Positions 60,443-64,000 of a stretch of DNA of 64,000 nucleotides are shown here, piece after piece; the first letter of the stretch is position 1; each line of letters begins with the position of its first letter. The stretch lies in contig OW818662.1 of NCBI GenBank assembly GCA_942492915.1, forward strand, positions 930,001-994,000, given 5' to 3'. The notes under the pieces are model-generated. The model ran no database searches, was not told the origin of the DNA, and saw nothing but the letters and a program-made list of their open reading frames with translations. Both the position numbers and the translations under genes were made by a program. The DNA comes from Turneriella sp942492915 (GTDB taxonomy: Bacteria; Spirochaetota; Leptospiria; Turneriellales; Turneriellaceae).

Positions 60443-62143
60443 TCAGGCCTTCTGCACAGCCTTGCTGTTCTTGTGGTTCGTATAGACCTGCTGCGCAATC
60501 GAGAGCAGGTTTTGCACAGTCCAATAGAGCACAACACCCGATGGCATTGCATAAAAGAGGAAAAGCATCATGAACGGCATGAGCAGCATGATCTTGCGCT
60601 GGTTTTCATCGCCTGACGTCGGGGTAAGTTTTGTCTGGTAAAACTGTGTTAGCGTCATGACAACCGGCATCAGATGCACAGCGAACCCGCCGATAAACGG
60701 CAGGGTTGCGGGCAGTGAGAACACATGGTCTGGCTGCGAAAGGTCTGGAATCCACCCCGGAATAAAGGGCGACTTCCAGAGGTCGTACGCGTCAGAAAAG
60801 GCGGAATACATCGCAATAAAGACCGGGAGTTGTATGAGCATCGGCAGGCAACCCGAAACCGGGTTAACCTTATGCGTCTTGTACATCTCCATGATGCGGC
60901 GTTGCTTTTCTTGCGGGTTATTTTTGTAGCGCTCGTTGATCTCTTTGATCTTTGGCTGCAGCTCGCCCATGCGCTTCATCGCTTCAGCCTGTTTCTGGTT
61001 GAGCGGGAAAAACGCGAGCTTCAAAAGAAGGGCAATGAGTATAATGCCGATGCCATAATTCGGAATCACTTTATAGAGCAGGTTGAGCGCCGAAACGATA
61101 ATGTCGCGAATCGGCTCTGTGATACCAAAGTCAAAAGACTTGTAGAGGTTCTTGTGCAGGTTGGCGAGCTCAGGCAAAATGCGGCGCGAGTTCTCGTCGG
61201 GGTGCAGGTTGCTGTCCAGTTTCGGCCCCATGTAACCGATGAAGTCAAAACGCGCAGATTTGCCTTTTTCAACAGTGACGTCGCCCATATTGATGTGCAG
61301 CGCCTGAGCGTGCAACAGGCGCTTGTCGCTCGTGCGCTCTTCGGGCGTCAGCGTGGTGCTGAGCGTCTTGAAGAGAGGCTGCATGTTCAGAATCAGAAAG
61401 CGCGAAGAGCTGCCGAAAAAGTCTACAGGCTGATCGGTCTTCTTGACCGATGAGGATGAACCGCCGCACGAAAAGCCTGCGCCGCCGCCGCCACTATACA
61501 CCTGTTCAAATTTTTCTGCATGGCTGTAGTGGTGGTAATCACGAAAGTTTCCTGGGCTGCCTTCGGGTTCTGGCCCGATCATCGGTAGCGCGTAAAGCAT
61601 CAGGTTTTTCAGCTTGACCGTTGCATTGGTCTTGATATCGAGCGAGAACTTGAAATAGGGTGCCTTTTTCAGAAATACAAACTCTTTGCTGAATGTTGCA
61701 TCATAACGATTCTTATCAGCGAGCAGTGTCACAGGGGTTGATGCGACAATACGCACCGCATCCGCATCTTCGGTTTTGGTAAAGGTGAATGCGCCGAGCA
61801 TCGTTGCACCGAGGTTCGCTCCCGTGAGGTTCGGGTTGGCTGGGTCGCCGAGGTACGGAGCCAGATAGATTTCGGTCCCGGGAATAACAATGTTTGCCCC
61901 GTCGCGGCGGGGGTACGCTGCATCTCGGTTGCGAAATTCCTGAATGCGCGCGCCGACTTCTGAGAAAACGACCGTAAAATTCTGCGTTTCAATCGTAACG
62001 CGATTTTTGGCATCGCCTCTTTTGGCGACTTGCATTGCGACGGGTTCTGGCGCCGCACTCTGCGTTGCTACCGGTAAGGGAATGACAAAAAGAACTGCAA
62101 GGGCAGCCGCGATAAAAGCGCGGCGCCGCGATATAGGCCACAT
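60443..62143 (-). CDS. yidC: membrane protein insertase YidC
   Basis: A 566-residue inner-membrane insertase of Gram-negative type: N-terminal signal anchor, a large periplasmic beta domain (about 45-340) and a five-helix C-terminal part with the conserved NYGIGIILIALLLKLAFFPL and CLPMLIQLPVFIAMYSAF. The positive helix KQAEAMKRMGELQPKIKEINERYKNNPQEKQRRIM fits the cytoplasmic hairpin. The usual rpmH and rnpA genes are not upstream; a DUF389 gene is. Confidence 0.95.
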   Translation of the reverse strand: MWPISRRRAFIAAALAVLFVIPLPVATQSAAPEPVAMQVAKRGDAKNRVTIETQNFTVVFSEVGARIQEFRNRDAAYPRRDGANIVIPGTEIYLAPYLGDPANPNLTGANLGATMLGAFTFTKTEDADAVRIVASTPVTLLADKNRYDATFSKEFVFLKKAPYFKFSLDIKTNATVKLKNLMLYALPMIGPEPEGSPGNFRDYHHYSHAEKFEQVYSGGGGAGFSCGGSSSSVKKTDQPVDFFGSSSRFLILNMQPLFKTLSTTLTPEERTSDKRLLHAQALHINMGDVTVEKGKSARFDFIGYMGPKLDSNLHPDENSRRILPELANLHKNLYKSFDFGITEPIRDIIVSALNLLYKVIPNYGIGIILIALLLKLAFFPLNQKQAEAMKRMGELQPKIKEINERYKNNPQEKQRRIMEMYKTHKVNPVSGCLPMLIQLPVFIAMYSAFSDAYDLWKSPFIPGWIPDLSQPDHVFSLPATLPFIGGFAVHLMPVVMTLTQFYQTKLTPTSGDENQRKIMLLMPFMMLFLFYAMPSGVVLYWTVQNLLSIAQQVYTNHKNSKAVQKA

Positions 62144-62199
62144 ATGGGGTAAGCGTTTTGTTTTCAGACAGGGGGTAAATCAATTTGTCGGGCGCGCGC

Positions 62200-63450
62200 T
62201 CAGGGGTAAATGCGCAGGTCGAGATTTGATGCACCGATGCGTACCTTTAGCCAGTCAGCCAGGCGTTTTTTCGATTCGGCGCTCTGCGGGAGCCCGGTTT
62301 TGACCGAGGCGAACCAGAAATCTTCATCTGAGTTTTCGGGGCCGACTGTGATCGCAGGCGAGACGCCGACGCTGACGGGATCGAGGCCCTGCGCTTTTAG
62401 CTCCTCAAAAATCTGCTGCGATAAGGCGCGATCGGCGTCGTAACGCCGAGATGTTTCTGGCTTTTGTTTTACATCATTGACCTCGAACCCCTGTTTGACC
62501 TCGAGTTGCGCGTCGGCAATGCCATATGCACTCAGTTTTTTGCGCAGATCGGCGATCTGCGCGCTCGTGATCGGTTTGCCGCCGAAGGTGAGGGTAATCT
62601 GACGTTTCTGCGCATCGATGGATTTTTTGAGTAGAAAATCCCCGGGGATTGCAGACTCAAACTCGATATACTTCTCGGCCTGGTGCAAGAAGCGTGTATC
62701 GACAACAATCTGATAGCCCAGATAGACACTCGGCAAAATCGTCAGCAAGGTGACACCCCAGATAATGCGGCGAACCTTTAGCGCGCGTGCGGGATCGGGT
62801 TGCTCCCGGTAGGGAAAGCGCATGAAACGCACGGTCAACAGCGTCGCGAGCGCAATAAAGACCGTGTTGATAATGAAAAGATAAAACGCGCCTGCAAAGA
62901 ACCTGATCTGGCCGGTTGCGATGCCATAGCCGGCCGTGCAGAGCGGGGGCATGAGGGCCGTGGCGATGGCGACGCCGGGCAGTACATTCCCTTTAAGCTT
63001 ACTCGCGGTCGCCAGAATACCCGCCAGTCCACCGAAAAAAGCAATCATCACATCATAGATGTTAGGTGAGGTGCGCGCGAGCAGTTCAGAATGGGCTTCA
63101 TTGATAGGTGATATTAAAAAGAACAAGGTCGATGTAATAAGACTTACGGCAGCCGCAAACGCATAGTTTGTGAGCGCCTTTCGCAGAAGCTGCAGGTCAT
63201 TGATACCCATAGCCAGGCCCATTCCCATGATCGGGCCCATGAGCGGAGAGACGAGCATCGCGCCAATGATCACGGCGGGCGAATTGACATTCAGGCCGAG
63301 TGATGCGATAAAAATCGCAAAGACAAGCACCCAAAGGTTTGTCCCCTGAAAAGTGACTCCGGCATCTATCGTTTTGATAATTGACCGAAAATTTTCTCTG
63401 TGAGATTTTAGCTTGAAGTTATCAAGCAGGTCTTGCAGAGAATAGTTCAT
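62200..63450 (-). CDS. DUF389 family membrane protein
   Basis: A 416-residue protein. The first 250 residues have six or more helices with the DUF389 signature (VIIGAMLVSPLMGPIMGMGLA, GNVLPGVAIATALMPPLCTAGYGIA). The C-terminal 140 residues form a soluble domain. Function is unknown; it may be a transporter. It starts 18 bases after the end of the antiporter gene at the window edge, so these two are probably co-transcribed. Confidence 0.85.
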   Translation of the reverse strand: MNYSLQDLLDNFKLKSHRENFRSIIKTIDAGVTFQGTNLWVLVFAIFIASLGLNVNSPAVIIGAMLVSPLMGPIMGMGLAMGINDLQLLRKALTNYAFAAAVSLITSTLFFLISPINEAHSELLARTSPNIYDVMIAFFGGLAGILATASKLKGNVLPGVAIATALMPPLCTAGYGIATGQIRFFAGAFYLFIINTVFIALATLLTVRFMRFPYREQPDPARALKVRRIIWGVTLLTILPSVYLGYQIVVDTRFLHQAEKYIEFESAIPGDFLLKKSIDAQKRQITLTFGGKPITSAQIADLRKKLSAYGIADAQLEVKQGFEVNDVKQKPETSRRYDADRALSQQIFEELKAQGLDPVSVGVSPAITVGPENSDEDFWFASVKTGLPQSAESKKRLADWLKVRIGASNLDLRIYP

Positions 63451-63468
63451 AGAAAGATCACTGGGACT

Positions 63469-64000
63469 TTACAGGGCCCAGAAAAAGACCACGGCGATCA
63501 ATGTCGGCCCCAGCGCGCCGAGCAACAAAAAAAGCGGCGAGAGACCGTGCTCCTGAAAAAATTTGCTCTGCCGCAAAATGCCGATGCCTGCAGGATTCGG
63601 GGCGTTGGCGATGACGGTCAGCCCGCCACCTGTGACGGCGCCGGCCACGAGCGCAATTTTCATCTGCTCGCTGAGCCCTGGAGAGAGCGACCCGAGGTAG
63701 GTCAGCGCCGCATTGTCGGTCAGAGCGGTGAGCCCCGTCGCACCGAAGTAGAGCTGGTCGACGTTTAGCGATTCCAGCAGGGGTTTTAGCCAAAACGCCT
63801 GCAGGCTTCCGAGGGTGACGAGACCAGCGAGAAAGAAGCCAACAAGCAGGCCTTCGCGTAGCTTGAGCGGCTCCTGGTATTCTTTCGTCGCGACCGTTAG
63901 CCCAAGAAAAATCATGAAGATGCCGAAGAAGATATTCTCGTGGTGCGCAAACACCACGGTTAATGCCAGAAGCGCTAAATGCATAGTTGTAAGCCACAGA
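63469..64000 (-). CDS. putative Na+/H+ antiporter, C-terminal part
   Basis: The frame is open to the right edge (…LWLTTMHLALLALTVVFAHHEN…), so only the last 175 or so residues are in the window. Hydrophobic helices alternate with GLTALTDNAALTYLGSL and GAVTGGGLTVIANAPNPAGIGIL, which match the group of putative Na+/H+ antiporters; the TDNAAL and ANAPNP lines are typical of ion-transporter re-entrant sites. Specificity is not shown. Confidence 0.7.
   Translation of the reverse strand, partial: LWLTTMHLALLALTVVFAHHENIFFGIFMIFLGLTVATKEYQEPLKLREGLLVGFFLAGLVTLGSLQAFWLKPLLESLNVDQLYFGATGLTALTDNAALTYLGSLSPGLSEQMKIALVAGAVTGGGLTVIANAPNPAGIGILRQSKFFQEHGLSPLFLLLGALGPTLIAVVFFWAL

Noticed and set aside
60725..61453. 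Plus-strand frame of 242 residues over yidC
   Set aside because: YidC motifs on the minus strand leave no room for a second gene.
1..64000. CRISPR array or insertion sequence
   Set aside because: No regularly spaced direct repeats or transposase frames were seen.

Overview
The window is a gene-dense stretch of a Gram-negative bacterial chromosome of slightly GC-rich composition (judged by eye). It has signal-peptide and lipoprotein genes, two LolA/OmpA-type envelope genes, two outer-membrane barrels, SecDF-YajC, YidC and heme A synthase. The best lineage clue is a 922-residue GreA with a very long helical N-terminal extension, a form known from spirochaetes such as Borrelia. With aerobic metabolism and full sulfate assimilation, this suggests a Leptospiraceae-like spirochaete (Leptospira/Leptonema/Turneriella range). 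That placement is inference, not proof. No rRNA, tRNA, CRISPR array, prophage or complete insertion sequence was seen.

Layout. 1-1477 (+): the end of a LeuA/CimA-family synthase and an NAD kinase. 1481-10241 (-): one long overlapping operon, greA, lolA-like, rsmE, thiS, a degenerate site-2-protease homologue, trpS, scpA, scpB, pheA and a barstar-like gene. 10425-19738: an unknown gene, then a plus-strand run of plsC, a KefC-like antiporter, an AsmA-like protein and three envelope proteins, two of them TPR-based. 19770-21214: a small barrel gene followed by the only long non-coding stretch, which holds two palindromic elements around a decayed vapC-like toxin gene. 21215-33000: a di-iron oxygenase-like protein, a catalase-like heme protein, an OmpA/PD40 protein, thiC, heme A synthase, a radical-SAM-like protein with an atypical cysteine motif, a secreted hydrolase and a large barrel. 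33058-35569 (+): a TPR protein and a histidine kinase.

35581-41524 (-) is a self-contained assimilatory sulfate operon: cysH, cysD, cysN, cobA, sirC, cysI. It covers sulfate activation, APS reduction, sulfite reduction and the siroheme needed by the sulfite reductase. 42066-47343 (-) is a tight glutathione/iron-sulfur operon: bolA, grxD, gshA, gshB, an ABC-2 exporter pair and a glyoxalase-II-like hydrolase. 47543-49003 (+) has a tail-less SSB and a LipB-DUF309 fusion. 49076-55849 (-) joins yajC, an unknown membrane protein, secD and secF to a three-gene proton-translocating transhydrogenase. 55981-58169 (+) has a lamin-tail lipoprotein and a YggS-type PLP protein. 58172-62143 (-) is yidC, jag, mnmE, followed by a DUF389 protein and a truncated antiporter at the right edge.

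Three cross-cutting patterns stand out. Several convergent gene pairs end in near-perfect hairpins that contain the stop codons and lack a U-tract. Three genes carry a short tetraloop hairpin just upstream of the ribosome-binding site. Many genes overlap by 4 bases, so translational coupling is probably widespread.
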